Source of the DNA: Anaerolineae bacterium
Lineage (GTDB): Bacteria > Chloroflexota > Anaerolineae > Anaerolineales > Anaerolineaceae
Direction: 5' to 3'
DNA: 58,140 nucleotides
NCBI GenBank assembly: GCA_013178295.1
Contig: JABLWW010000006.1
Coordinates: forward strand, 1 to 58,140
Below are positions 25,582-34,054 of this stretch, piece by piece. Numbering within the stretch: the first letter of the stretch is position 1; each line of letters opens with the position of its first letter. The translations under genes were made by a program, and so were the position numbers. The notes under the pieces are model-generated. The model saw only the letters and a list, made by a program, of their open reading frames with translations, had not been told where the DNA came from and made no database searches.

Positions 25582-25791
25582 TCAGGTAAAGCGGCCAGAT
25601 GCGCCGCAGCTTCCGCCGCTCGATAGTGTGTTCCCTGATGTACCTGTTGAAAAGCCAGTCAGCGAAATCTGTTTGCGGGTATCCTGGCTATGACAAAATG
25701 GGCACTCCGGTAGTTTCTGCGCTTCTGAGAAACGCACCATTTTATCGAAGTTCTGCCCACAGGCATTGCACCGGTATTCGTATAACGGCAT
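25582..25791 (-). CDS. FmdB-family zinc ribbon protein
   Basis: A 69-residue protein. The N-terminus MPLYEYRCNACGQNFDKM and CPFCHSQDTRKQI give a CxxC...CxxC zinc ribbon typical of FmdB regulatory proteins. The tail is Gly/Ser-rich. The role of this family is unclear; it was first seen near formamidase genes. ATG 25791 has GGAGG. It is the first gene of the fmdB-csoR-osmC run. Confidence 0.9.
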   Translation of the reverse strand: MPLYEYRCNACGQNFDKMVRFSEAQKLPECPFCHSQDTRKQISLTGFSTGTSGNTLSSGGSCGASGRFT

Positions 25792-25813
25792 TTGATCGTC
25801 CTCCAAACGTATT

Positions 25814-25851
25814 CTATACTAGAGTATAGTATATGACAGCGTTTTTGTCAA
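25814..25851 (-). promoter_or_regulatory. Promoter and palindromic operator of the fmdB-csoR-osmC operon
   Basis: On the minus strand, TTGACA (25851-25846), a 17-base spacer and TATACT (25828-25823). The palindrome CTATACT-AG-AGTATAG (25814-25829) overlaps the -10 box, where a bound repressor would block polymerase. FrmR/CsoR-family operators often have similar AT-rich ends, so the operon's own CsoR-like protein is the likely ligand. Confidence 0.75.
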
Positions 25852-26025
25852 GGTACCCTGCATTGTTTTCAACGTTCACAGAATAGATGGTCAGGGGTAT
25901 GCTATGAGACAACCGGCGCGCCAGTCAGCGGTTTGTTTTTGATGATATACTAATTCTGATGCACATTACCGCCCCGGTATCGTCCGCAGCGGCGGTCGGT
26001 ATCACCCTGTAGAGACCTGGCAGAC

Positions 26026-26853
26026 ATGCGCAATCAATGGAAGCTCCTCCCGCTCATTTCGCTTGGTGTGGTTCTGCTTGCCTGCCGCCCGGTAATTTCC
26101 CCACCATTCCGCCCACCTGAGCAAACGCTGCCCATTGCCATTACTGGTGATCGGTTCTCCTCCAGCGATACACCTCTGGTGATTGATCTCACCCAGCCCT
26201 CGCAAATACAGCCGGGCTTTTCGCAGGACGCGACCCCCACCATCATTATTCCTACACAGGAGCGGATCATTTTTGAGACTCCGCCCGAATCTTCGGGCGA
26301 AGGCGGGCCTCCCCCCGACGTCCATATTGATCTGCCCTCTGCGCCTGCCGCGCAGCCCCGCTTTGACGCTTTTGTGGAAAGCGTGAAAAATGGTGTCAGC
26401 AGCCAGATTGTAGGGGTTTATGTGGATGGCGTTCTGGCGCTTCGCGTTGTTCAGCAACCGCCCAACGACCCGGGCTATGTTTCTATTCGTGATGGGGAGG
26501 CAACACAGTTTCGCCTCGCTGCTACCATTGCCAACAATATTGGTTTGCTGGCGCACAATTATCTGGCGGGAAAACAGTATTTTAACATTCGCGAGGGTGA
26601 CCTTATTCAGGTGGTTTATGGAGATGGCAGGGTGGAGGAGTTTGAAGTAACGCGCATTCTTCAGTATCAGGCGCTCTCACCTGACAGCCCAACCAGCGAC
26701 TTTGTGGATTTGCAAAACGGGGCAACCCTCAGCGCTACCAACCTGTTTTACGAGGTGTATGGCGGCGCTTATCATCTTACATTACAAACCTGCATTGCGC
26801 GCGATAATGACTCGGAATGGGGCAGACTGTTTATTATTGCCGAGCCGTACTAA
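26026..26853 (+). CDS. Sortase-domain lipoprotein
   Basis: A 275-residue exported protein. The N-terminal hydrophobic segment ends in VVLLAC, a lipobox. A Pro/Ser-rich stretch to about residue 115 is followed by a sortase-like domain. The catalytic triad can be read as His in LLAHNYLAGKQYFNI, Cys in LTLQTC (the TLxTC signature) and Arg in EWGRLFIIAEP. Sortases join LPxTG-type proteins to cell envelope, but a lipid-anchored form is unusual; most have a transmembrane anchor. No sortase substrate with a sorting signal is visible in the window. Function is therefore inferred from motifs only. Confidence 0.7.
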   Translation: MRNQWKLLPLISLGVVLLACRPVISPPFRPPEQTLPIAITGDRFSSSDTPLVIDLTQPSQIQPGFSQDATPTIIIPTQERIIFETPPESSGEGGPPPDVHIDLPSAPAAQPRFDAFVESVKNGVSSQIVGVYVDGVLALRVVQQPPNDPGYVSIRDGEATQFRLAATIANNIGLLAHNYLAGKQYFNIREGDLIQVVYGDGRVEEFEVTRILQYQALSPDSPTSDFVDLQNGATLSATNLFYEVYGGAYHLTLQTCIARDNDSEWGRLFIIAEPY

Positions 26854-26868
26854 TTGTAAAGAAAAAAA

Positions 26869-26899
26869 ACCGGATGTTTTCCAAAGGGAAACACCCGGT
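26869..26899. terminator. Hairpin between convergent genes
   Basis: ACCGGATGTTTTCC pairs with GGGAAACACCCGGT with one bulged position. A run of eight A precedes it, which is a U-run on the minus strand, so it should terminate the DUF-like membrane gene and perhaps the sortase gene. Confidence 0.65.
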
Positions 26900-26919
26900 A
26901 AGCAAAGACCCATCGTGGA

Positions 26920-27912
26920 CTATGCGGGGTTTTCAGCTTGCAACCCACCGCTGACCGCTTCTACAGTTGGGGCGCGTTCGCTGATACGGCGGAAGGTCAA
27001 TGTCCACGCTGATCCCAGATAGGCATACAGGATGCCGCTCAATACGGTGGCAACCACAATGTAGATGAGCAGCAACACGGCGCTGATGATGCCGCCGGTG
27101 ATGAGCGCTGCCTGGCTTTCTGCCAGCGCTCCAATGACGACCGGGGCGATGACCACCAGAATGGGCAGCCCGATGATCAGCGAGGCAACAAATTCACCAA
27201 TGAATAAAATAACCGCCATGATGACCACGTTCCAAAAGTTGGCTTTGTACAGCTTCCAGGTGCGTTCCAGTGCCTCGATGATGCCCAGTTTTTCACCGGC
27301 AATCGCCACCGTAGTCAGTTCGAGGAAGGAGCGCACCAGCCAGCTCAGTGCCCACAATGCCAGGATGCCCAGACCACAGGTGCAAACGACCAGCAGTATA
27401 CCCGGAATGATGAGCGCAACGCCCAGAACAAACCCTGCCACCCCTACCAGAATCTCGAATAATAATACCCGCCAGAAGTGGGGTTTCATCTCGTTCCATA
27501 CGCCCGCAAAGGTCAGCTTCTCTTCACTGTCATCTGCCAGCCATGCCCCGCGCACCAGACCAATTTTGCCAACCACACCCAGCACAAGAGCGATTAGGCT
27601 GAGGATGAAAATCAGGCACAGCAGGGCGATTACAAAGACCGTAATGTATATCCACAATGTGCCGCTGTCCGCAGCGCGCTCCAGTTGTCTGCCCAGGTTT
27701 TCTAACCAGGGAGGCACAGAACCGAAGGGAAAATTGCCGCCAAAACCGTTATTGCCATGACCATTATCGCCCCAGTTGCCGCTTGAGAAGTTTCCACCGC
27801 CGCCGCCCCCGCCGCGGTTTACAGCGCAGCTTGCCAGGACGCCAAAAAGCCAGAGAATTTTGTTTTTCCAGACAATTGTCCACGATTTTTTTAAGATTTC
27901 GCCGAAGTTCAT
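26920..27912 (-). CDS. Polytopic membrane protein, function unknown
   Basis: A 330-residue protein with about six to seven membrane helices. The start MNFGEILKKSWTIVWKNKILW resembles bacterial membrane proteins annotated as glycerophosphoryl-diester-phosphodiesterase membrane domain or DUF975-like, which have repeated W.L.K.NFW blocks (ERTWKLYKANFWNVV). A Gly/Asn-rich loop lies at residues 33-65. No catalytic motif is seen. It may be a membrane organiser, but I cannot assign a function. Confidence 0.7.
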   Translation of the reverse strand: MNFGEILKKSWTIVWKNKILWLFGVLASCAVNRGGGGGGGNFSSGNWGDNGHGNNGFGGNFPFGSVPPWLENLGRQLERAADSGTLWIYITVFVIALLCLIFILSLIALVLGVVGKIGLVRGAWLADDSEEKLTFAGVWNEMKPHFWRVLLFEILVGVAGFVLGVALIIPGILLVVCTCGLGILALWALSWLVRSFLELTTVAIAGEKLGIIEALERTWKLYKANFWNVVIMAVILFIGEFVASLIIGLPILVVIAPVVIGALAESQAALITGGIISAVLLLIYIVVATVLSGILYAYLGSAWTLTFRRISERAPTVEAVSGGLQAENPA

Positions 27913-27969
27913 AATGCCTCCTTTACCTGATTTGTATACGCAGCAACCGGCATTTCAGCGCGTCCGGTT

Positions 27970-29523
27970 TTATTCCCATTCGATGGTAGCGGGCGGCTTG
28001 CTGGTAATGTCATATACTACACGGTTGACCCCCTGTACCTCATTGACGATGCGGCTGGCGACGCGGGCAAGCAGGTCGTGAGGCAGACGACACCAGTCTG
28101 CAGTCATAAAGTCCTGGCTGACAACGGCGCGCAGGGCAACAACCTCGTGGTAGGTGCGTTGGTCACCCATGACACCCACCGACTGCACTGGCAGCAGGAC
28201 GGCAAAAGCCTGGGCGCTAGTTTGTTCGCTTTCATCGCGGCTGTGTGGCAGAAAACCTGCCTGTGCCAGCTCGCTGGTGAAAATAGCATCCGCCAGCCGC
28301 AGGCGCTCAAGGCGTTCGAGGTTGACTTCACCCAGACAGCGCACAGCCAGCCCCGGCCCAGGAAATGGCTGCCGCCAGACCAGTTCCGCTGGCAGCCCCA
28401 GTGTTTCACCCACAATGCGCACCTCGTCTTTGAATAGATAGCGTAATGGCTCAACCAGCTGGAATGAAAGGTCTTCAGGGAGACCACCCACATTGTGGTG
28501 TGTCTTGATGCGCGCCGCCTTGGAACGCTCCGGGGCGCTGGATTCGACTACATCCGGGTAAATTGTACCCTGCACCAGAAATGGGGGATTGCCAAGCACG
28601 CGAGCCTGTTCTTCAAAGATGCGGATGAATGTTGCGCCGATAATGCGCCGTTTTTTTTCCGGCTCGGTGATGCCAGCCAGGGCGTCGAGGAATTCTTGCG
28701 CGGCATCGGCAATGATCAGCTGCGCGCCCAGATGTTTGCGGAAGGCGCTTTCAACCTGTTCCCTTTCGCCAAGTCGCAGCAGACCGTTATCCACAAAGAC
28801 CGCCGTGAGCTGGCTACCCACGGCGCGGTGTACCAGCGCCGCAGCCACACTGGAATCAACCCCGCCGCTGACGCCCGCCAGAACGCGCTCCTTTCCAACC
28901 TGGGCACGGATACGCTCAACCGACTGGTTGATGATAGATTCGGGTGTCCACTCCGGATGCGCAGCGCAGATATCAAAGACAAAACGCTGCAGAATCTCTT
29001 TGCCGCGCGGCGTATGGTGCACTTCCGGGTGGAATTGTACACCATAGTACCGTGTGGCAGCATTCCCAAAAGCGGCGATGGGGCTGTTGGGGCTGGAAGC
29101 CAGCACTGAAAAACCTGGCGGTGTCTGCTCAATTCGGTCGCCATGCGACATCCAGACTTTCAAATTGCCTTCGGGCAATAGGGGGTTGGGGTGCAGGGTG
29201 GTGATTTCGGCATGTCCATATTCGCGCTTGCCTGAGGGAGCCACTCGTCCGCCCAGCGTATGTGTGAGCAGCTGCATACCATAACAAATGCCAAGAATGG
29301 GGACACCAGATTCAAGGACATAGTCGGGAAGCGAGGGAGCATCAGGTTCATACACGGACGATGGCCCGCCGGAAAGAATGTACCCAATAGGACGAAGAGC
29401 CTCTACTCTCTGGCGCGGCGTGTCCCAGGCGAACAACTCACAATACACCTGCATTTCGCGCACCCGCCGGGCAATCAGCTGGGTGTATTGCGAACCATAG
29501 TCGAGGATAGCAATCGAATCCAT
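27970..29523 (-). CDS. guaA: GMP synthase (glutamine-hydrolysing)
   Basis: A 517-residue enzyme that converts XMP to GMP. The class I amidotransferase domain has SGGPSSVYE, the nucleophile loop GICYGMQLL and the His-Pro-Glu region (FHPEVHHT). The PP-loop ATP-pyrophosphatase motif is [12 protein letters not shown], and the C-terminal dimerisation domain ends with [25 protein letters not shown]-like residues typical of the family. It lies six bases after xpt with no separate ribosome-binding site, so the two are co-translated for guanine nucleotide salvage and synthesis. Confidence 0.97.
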   Translation of the reverse strand: MDSIAILDYGSQYTQLIARRVREMQVYCELFAWDTPRQRVEALRPIGYILSGGPSSVYEPDAPSLPDYVLESGVPILGICYGMQLLTHTLGGRVAPSGKREYGHAEITTLHPNPLLPEGNLKVWMSHGDRIEQTPPGFSVLASSPNSPIAAFGNAATRYYGVQFHPEVHHTPRGKEILQRFVFDICAAHPEWTPESIINQSVERIRAQVGKERVLAGVSGGVDSSVAAALVHRAVGSQLTAVFVDNGLLRLGEREQVESAFRKHLGAQLIIADAAQEFLDALAGITEPEKKRRIIGATFIRIFEEQARVLGNPPFLVQGTIYPDVVESSAPERSKAARIKTHHNVGGLPEDLSFQLVEPLRYLFKDEVRIVGETLGLPAELVWRQPFPGPGLAVRCLGEVNLERLERLRLADAIFTSELAQAGFLPHSRDESEQTSAQAFAVLLPVQSVGVMGDQRTYHEVVALRAVVSQDFMTADWCRLPHDLLARVASRIVNEVQGVNRVVYDITSKPPATIEWE

Positions 29524-29529
29524 TGATGA

Positions 29530-30102
29530 TCAGTCGGCAAAGATAATCTTGCCGTCGTCCATAGAGGAGATGCAGACCAGCGATTCGATAGGCACATTGA
29601 GGTAAGCCAGAGCCTGCCGCCCGCCTTCAAAGATTTTCTCGATGAGTGCGCCAATTCCCACTACTTCGGCACCGGCAGCCTGGGTCAGCCGCACCAGCCC
29701 CTGAATGGTGGCGCCGGAGGCGAGAAAATCATCAATAATGAGAATGCGTTCGCCGCGCCCCAGATACTCCGGCGAGACGATCAGCTCTACCAGGCGTCCC
29801 TTGGTATGCGAAGGCGCCACGGTCAGGTAAACCGTGTCCGGCATAGTGATCGGCTTTGACTTGCGCGCATAGACGACGGGCAGGTTCAAATAACGCGCTG
29901 TCATCACAGCTGGGGCAATCCCAGATATCTCGGCGGTCAACACGCGGGTAGCGCCAACCTGTGCAAAACGTCTGGCGAACTCGCTGCCACAGGCGTCCAT
30001 CAAGACCGGGTCAACCTGGTGGTTGATAAACCCATCCACTTTCAGGATGCCATGTCCCAGATTGTTGCCGTCACGCATGATACGTTCTTTTAATGCTTGC
30101 AT
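29530..30102 (-). CDS. xpt: Xanthine phosphoribosyltransferase
   Basis: A 190-residue type I phosphoribosyltransferase. The start MQALKERIMRDG and GILKVDGFINHQVDP match Xpt closely, and the PRPP-binding motif is ILIIDDFLASGAT. It makes XMP from xanthine, which guaA then turns into GMP. The ATG at 30102 has GGAGG. An attenuator-like hairpin lies in its leader. Confidence 0.95.
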   Translation of the reverse strand: MQALKERIMRDGNNLGHGILKVDGFINHQVDPVLMDACGSEFARRFAQVGATRVLTAEISGIAPAVMTARYLNLPVVYARKSKPITMPDTVYLTVAPSHTKGRLVELIVSPEYLGRGERILIIDDFLASGATIQGLVRLTQAAGAEVVGIGALIEKIFEGGRQALAYLNVPIESLVCISSMDDGKIIFAD

Positions 30103-30111
30103 AATGCCTCC

Positions 30112-30155
30112 AAAATAAAAAGAATACCCGCCGCGGAGAGGGTTTTTCTCAGCGG
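30112..30155 (-). promoter_or_regulatory. Terminator-like hairpin in the xpt leader
   Basis: CCGCGGAGA (30131-30139) pairs with TCTCAGCGG (30147-30155) with one mismatch. On the minus strand the stem is followed by TTCTTTTTATTTT (30124-30112) and then the xpt ribosome-binding site. Transcription attenuation is possible. I do not see a purine riboswitch core. Confidence 0.4.
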
Positions 30156-30224
30156 ATTATTTTTCAATTATACAATCACCGTAAGGATAGGGGGAGCAAT
30201 CTTGGGTATGAAACTTGCAATGAG

Positions 30225-30252
30225 TTGCTTTTAACAAAAGAATGTCTATAAT
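30225..30252 (+). promoter_or_regulatory. Promoter of the tandem FliW gene
   Basis: TTGCTT (30225-30230), a 16-base spacer and TATAAT (30247-30252), 48 bases before ATG 30301. Confidence 0.6.
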
Positions 30253-30300
30253 AATGAATAGCGACTCAAAAAACAATTGTAATTTGACGAGGAGGCGGGG

Positions 30301-31119
30301 ATGGCAAATAATCCACCAACATTGCTGAACCTGGAAAACATCAGGTTTCCAAATGGCCTGGTTGGGCTGCCGGAGTGGAAGAATTTTAGCCTGCATCAGA
30401 CCATTGATATGATGCCCATTGCTATTTTGCAGTGTAAGGATGAAGAGCGAGTCTCCTTCATTGTATCTAACCCTGCTGGCTGGTTTCCGACGTACCGCTT
30501 TGATGTTTTGGATGACGATATGAAGCTGATCAAAGCCAAAGATGTTACCGATTTGATTGTGCTGGCAATTATCAATGTGGAGACCGACCCCTTTGCGGTA
30601 ACTGCAAACATGCTGGCGCCGCTGTTGATCAACCCCAAGAGCAAGCTGGGGGTCCAGGTAGTTCTGCATAAGAGCCCCTATCTGGCGCGCCAGCCGCTGA
30701 CCATGAAAACAATGGGTATCCGCTTGGAAGAGGGTCTGATGGGGTTGCCGGAATACAAAGAGTATATCCTCCAGATTGTGGACGAATTGATGCCGGTGAT
30801 GCTGCTTGTCAGCCATGACGAGCACAGGATTTCATTCCCTGTGGTCAACCCCTGGCTGGTGGACGCAGACTACGCGCCCAAATTGAGCAAAGAAGACCAG
30901 ATGGCTCTGCGGGTGGGCAGCCAAGATGAACTGGCTTGGTTTGCGATTGTCAACGTGAACAACGATCCAGTTGAAATCACGGTCAACCTCAAGGCGCCCA
31001 TTGTGGTCAACCCGCGCACCGGGGAAGCGCGTCAGGTATTACTTTCACAATCCGGCTACCAAACCATGCAGCCAATCAAGATGTTGGATGTGAGTAAGCT
31101 GCCGCTGCCATCCTCGTGA
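30301..31119 (+). CDS. Protein with two tandem FliW domains
   Basis: A 272-residue protein of two FliW-like halves (about 12-140 and 143-265). Each has the FliW opening (FPNGLVGLPEWKNFSL and LEEGLMGLPEYKEYIL), a central ISF/VSF-V.NP block, LAWFAIVNVNNDP-type strand and a closing N..AP..VNP segment. Canonical FliW is about 150 residues, binds flagellin and allosterically inhibits the RNA-binding protein CsrA. A double-length form is uncommon. No flagellar gene or csrA lies in this window. ATG 30301 has GAGGAGG. Confidence 0.8.
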   Translation: MANNPPTLLNLENIRFPNGLVGLPEWKNFSLHQTIDMMPIAILQCKDEERVSFIVSNPAGWFPTYRFDVLDDDMKLIKAKDVTDLIVLAIINVETDPFAVTANMLAPLLINPKSKLGVQVVLHKSPYLARQPLTMKTMGIRLEEGLMGLPEYKEYILQIVDELMPVMLLVSHDEHRISFPVVNPWLVDADYAPKLSKEDQMALRVGSQDELAWFAIVNVNNDPVEITVNLKAPIVVNPRTGEARQVLLSQSGYQTMQPIKMLDVSKLPLPSS

Positions 31120-31123
31120 TTCT

Positions 31124-31756
31124 TCAGGGTTCTTTGAGAAAGTAGCAAAAGTCGCAGCAATCTGCTCCGCTGGCGAGCGTTTTCGTGCGCATAAAGCCAA
31201 TATGCGCGGGGAAGATATTTGCCAGATATTCGTCCATTTTGCAGAACACGGCGGTCAGCTCCGGCGCACCATGATCACTCAAAATATCCAGATAGATGCA
31301 GCGGCGGATGTTGAAGGCAATCCGCCGCTGGTTATTTTCCAGCCATGTGATTTGCCAGGTGCGGCTGGGGAAATAGAGATGCATTTGCAGGGTCATCACA
31401 CTTCTCAAAACCAGCAAACCGGGGAATATGTGCAACAGCTGCATGTAGCTTTTGTAGCGTTGTTCTTCACAAGCCCAGATCAGCGCTTCTGTCTCTGAGA
31501 GTGCGCGGTCTTTCTCCCGGTGTTCTCCAAGCAGACTGCGGTAAAGCGCAAGACCAGGCAGAATGCGGTTTAACAGATGCCAGCGCGTGGCACGCTGGTT
31601 GATATGACGGTGGTCTGTTGTATATAAATTCTGATATTCGAACTGCGCCGCCTGGGCGATGCGCTCAATTGCCGCCTCATCGTAACGGCTCTGCATTTTT
31701 TGTTTCCAGATATCCAGATAGGGCACACACAGGGGATAATGGGCAAAAGAAGACAC
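31124..31756 (-). CDS. L-2-amino-thiazoline-4-carboxylate hydrolase-like protein
   Basis: About 210 residues. The C-terminus ends FMRTKTLASGADCCDFCYF, the signature of the ATC-hydrolase family, whose DCCDF-type Cys-rich tail is conserved. The middle is helical with YLDILSDHGAPELTAVFCKMDEYLA. The best known member hydrolyses a thiazoline ring to S-carbamoyl-cysteine; most relatives have unknown substrates. GTG 31756 is chosen because GGAG lies eight bases upstream; the frame is open to 31837, where a start would overlap the GntR promoter. Its stop is four bases beyond that of the convergent FliW gene. Confidence 0.75.
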   Translation of the reverse strand: MSSFAHYPLCVPYLDIWKQKMQSRYDEAAIERIAQAAQFEYQNLYTTDHRHINQRATRWHLLNRILPGLALYRSLLGEHREKDRALSETEALIWACEEQRYKSYMQLLHIFPGLLVLRSVMTLQMHLYFPSRTWQITWLENNQRRIAFNIRRCIYLDILSDHGAPELTAVFCKMDEYLANIFPAHIGFMRTKTLASGADCCDFCYFLKEP

Positions 31757-31810
31757 GCTTGCTCCACAGAATTTGAGAGAAGTTGTTTGCCCATTATACT
31801 GCCGAAACCC

Positions 31811-31863
31811 TTGACACGTAGTCAGGGTATGATACAATTATTACAATAATACAATGATACAAT
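31811..31863 (+). promoter_or_regulatory. Promoter and TACAAT repeat array for the GntR operon
   Basis: TTGACA (31811-31816), 16-base spacer, TACAAT (31833-31838). TACAAT then recurs at 31842, 31850 and 31858, in 8-9 base steps, so the four copies share nearly one DNA face. The last one ends six bases before ATG 31870. The copies could be regulator-binding half sites or stacked -10 boxes. Confidence 0.55.
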
Positions 31864-31869
31864 ACACTT

Positions 31870-32265
31870 ATGAAAATAACCATTGATTTTCGGTCCGGAC
31901 TGCCGATTTACGAGCAGATTGTTGAGCAGGTGCGCCGTATGGTGGTAAGCGGTATGTTGAAGCCCGGTGACCAGTTGCCTACAGTGCGCCAGCTGGCAAC
32001 CGAACTGAGAGTTAATTTCAACACGGTGGCGCGGGCGTACCGCATCCTGGATGAAAGCGGTTTGATCTCTACTCAACAAGGGCGCGGCACATATATTTGG
32101 GAAAAGCCTGTTGGGGAAGTCTCGCAAACGCTACGGCAGCGTGCTCTGCAAGCTCTGGCACAACGTTATCTAGAAGAAGGCACACAGCTGGGGTTTGGGT
32201 TTCCTGATTTGGTGGCAGCCATACAAAAACTGGCTGATGCACAAGAAGAGAATCGAAAGTCATGA
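31870..32265 (+). CDS. GntR-family regulator, YtrA subfamily
   Basis: A 131-residue repressor. It has a wHTH of the GntR type (SGLPIYEQIVEQVRRMV, LKPGDQLPTVRQLATELRVNFNTVARAYRILDESG, GRGTYI) and only a short helical tail, which is the mark of the YtrA subfamily. YtrA-type proteins usually repress adjacent transport or envelope-stress genes. Here the operon continues with a slipin and an SdpI-like protein. No ribosome-binding site precedes ATG 31870; the last TACAAT repeat is at leaderless distance. Confidence 0.9.
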   Translation: MKITIDFRSGLPIYEQIVEQVRRMVVSGMLKPGDQLPTVRQLATELRVNFNTVARAYRILDESGLISTQQGRGTYIWEKPVGEVSQTLRQRALQALAQRYLEEGTQLGFGFPDLVAAIQKLADAQEENRKS

Positions 32266-32295
32266 TGGGTGACAAACCCGGAAAGGAGAAATGCA

Positions 32296-33270
32296 ATGAC
32301 TGAAAAGTCGAATCAGCAAATTGAGGCACAAGAGACAGGACGGGGGCGCCAGCAAAATCGTCCGCAGAGACCAGCGGATACTGTCCGTATCAGCGGCGTG
32401 GCGGTTTTTGCCATGTTGTTGTTGATGGGTGTGGCTGTCATCGGGGTGTTGCTGATGGATGGCAGTGTGGCTGATGTGTGGATCGGTGTGTATGTGGTTG
32501 TCTTGACGCTGGCAGGCATCTGCTGTCTATATGCGATTAAAGTTGCCCGTCAGTGGGAAAAAGCTGTCGTTCTGCGCCTGGGGAAGTTTCAGGGGTTGCG
32601 CGGTCCTGGGCTGTTCTGGGTCTTTCCGGTACTGGATTATATTCCGGTTTGGATTGACCACCGTGTGATGGTAACGCCCTTTAACGCCGAGAAAACCTTG
32701 ACCAAGGATACTGTGCCAGTGGATGTGGATGCGGTGCTATTCTGGATGGTGTGGGATGCCGAAAAGGCGGCGCTTGAGGTAGAGGATTACCGCACTGCCA
32801 TCACCTGGGCGGCGCAAACCGCGCTGCGCGAGGTGATTGGACAGATGCCTCTGGCGGATATCCTGGTGGGGCGGGCAAAGATGGACGCGGATTTGCAGAA
32901 GATTATTGACGAACGCACGACCCCCTGGGGAATTTCCGTGCAAAGCGTCGAGATTCGCGACATCATTATTCCGCAGGGCTTGGAAGATGCCATGAGCCGC
33001 CAAGCACAGGCTGAACGTGAACGTCAGGCGCGCGTGATTTTGGGTGAGTCGGAAAAGCAGATTGCAGCCAGTTTTGCCGAGGCATCTCAGGCATATCTCA
33101 ACAATCCTACTGCCCTGCACCTGCGGGCGATGAATATGCTATTTGAGGGCTTGAAGGAAAAGGGCGCTCTGGTGATTGTTCCAAGCAGCGCGGTGGATAC
33201 GATGAATCTGGGCGGCATCAGCGGACTGGTTTCGCTGGCGCAGACCCAGCAGCCAGGTAGTCAGACGTAG
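32296..33270 (+). CDS. Slipin / SPFH-domain membrane protein
   Basis: A 324-residue stomatin-like protein. Two hydrophobic segments (about 34-55 and 62-82) anchor it, followed by the SPFH core: EKAVVLRLGKFQGLRGPG, IDHRVMVTPF, VPVDVDAVLFWMV, QTALREVIGQMPLADIL and a helical tail (MSRQAQAERERQAR). Slipins scaffold membrane microdomains and often occur with NfeD-like proteases; none is nearby. The start is ATG 32296 with AAGGAG. It is 30 bases after the GntR gene, so probably regulated by it. Confidence 0.92.
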   Translation: MTEKSNQQIEAQETGRGRQQNRPQRPADTVRISGVAVFAMLLLMGVAVIGVLLMDGSVADVWIGVYVVVLTLAGICCLYAIKVARQWEKAVVLRLGKFQGLRGPGLFWVFPVLDYIPVWIDHRVMVTPFNAEKTLTKDTVPVDVDAVLFWMVWDAEKAALEVEDYRTAITWAAQTALREVIGQMPLADILVGRAKMDADLQKIIDERTTPWGISVQSVEIRDIIIPQGLEDAMSRQAQAERERQARVILGESEKQIAASFAEASQAYLNNPTALHLRAMNMLFEGLKEKGALVIVPSSAVDTMNLGGISGLVSLAQTQQPGSQT

Positions 33271-33337
33271 AACGCCGCCTTCAAAACAAGAAAACGTCGT
33301 TACAGGATGTTTGATCCGTCGGATGCAAAGGAGAAAA

Positions 33338-33991
33338 GTGATTACGCGTAGAACAGGCTTGGGTTTGCTGATGATTGTGCTGTTGATGCTTGCTGCCAGT
33401 GCCCTGACATATCCGGTGCTGCCTGAGAGAGTTGCCACACACTGGAATGCGCAAGGACAGGCAGATGGATATGGTAGCCGTTTTTTGGCTGTTAGTTTTT
33501 TGCCGCTGCTCACCGCTGGCATTGTGTTGCTGCTCTCGTTTCTTCCAGCGATCGACCCGCTTAAGACGAACCTGTATCACTTTCGCAGGGAGTACAACGG
33601 TTTTGTGCTGTTATTTGCTGGTTTTATGGCATACATCCATTTTCTCACGCTGGCATGGAACCTGGGTTGGCAAATTGATATGGTGCGGGCGTTTGTGCCG
33701 GCATTTGCCATTTTGAGTTATTTTATTGGGGCGCTGCTTTCTAAGGCGCGCCGCAACTGGTTTGTCGGCATTCGCACACCGTGGACGTTGAGCAGCGATG
33801 TCGTGTGGGAACGGACACATCGCGCCGCCTCCCTCTGGTTCAAGCTGGCAGCGGCAGTATCCTTGTTAGGATTGTTGTTTGCCCGCTTTGCGTTTCTTTT
33901 TGTCATTGTCCCTCTACTGCTTGTTGCGTTGGCGGCGGTGGTGCTGTCGTATATTGAGTACCTGCGTTTGACATCGTCGGGTACAGATTGA
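33338..33991 (+). CDS. SdpI-family (DUF1648) membrane protein
   Basis: About 217 residues with six hydrophobic segments. The DUF1648 block is LTYPVLPERVATHWNAQGQADGY and the SdpI signature is WFVGIRTPWTLSSDVVWERTHR. SdpI of Bacillus subtilis gives immunity against the SdpC toxin and also signals to a repressor. The start GTG 33338 has AAGGAG at five bases; an ATG at 33323 is a weaker alternative. The operon with a YtrA-type repressor and slipin suggests an envelope-stress or bacteriocin-defence role, which is inference. Confidence 0.85.
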   Translation: MITRRTGLGLLMIVLLMLAASALTYPVLPERVATHWNAQGQADGYGSRFLAVSFLPLLTAGIVLLLSFLPAIDPLKTNLYHFRREYNGFVLLFAGFMAYIHFLTLAWNLGWQIDMVRAFVPAFAILSYFIGALLSKARRNWFVGIRTPWTLSSDVVWERTHRAASLWFKLAAAVSLLGLLFARFAFLFVIVPLLLVALAAVVLSYIEYLRLTSSGTD

Positions 33992-33993
33992 AT

Positions 33994-34009
33994 TGTTTCA
34001 CGTGAAACA
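33994..34009 (+). promoter_or_regulatory. parS site, copy 1
   Basis: TGTTTCACGTGAAACA, a perfect match to the bacterial ParB-binding consensus, begins three bases after the SdpI stop. Confidence 0.93.
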
Positions 34010-34029
34010 AGGTGCCCGTTTGCCAGAGA

Positions 34030-34045
34030 TGTTTCACGTGAAACA
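34030..34045 (+). promoter_or_regulatory. parS site, copy 2
   Basis: A second perfect TGTTTCACGTGAAACA, 36 bases from the first centre to centre. parA and parB are not in this window. Confidence 0.93.
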
Positions 34046-34054
34046 TGTTTTATA

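Noticed and set aside
30103-30300. Purine riboswitch before xpt
   Set aside because: The conserved loop-loop and three-way-junction bases could not be found; only a terminator-like hairpin is visible.
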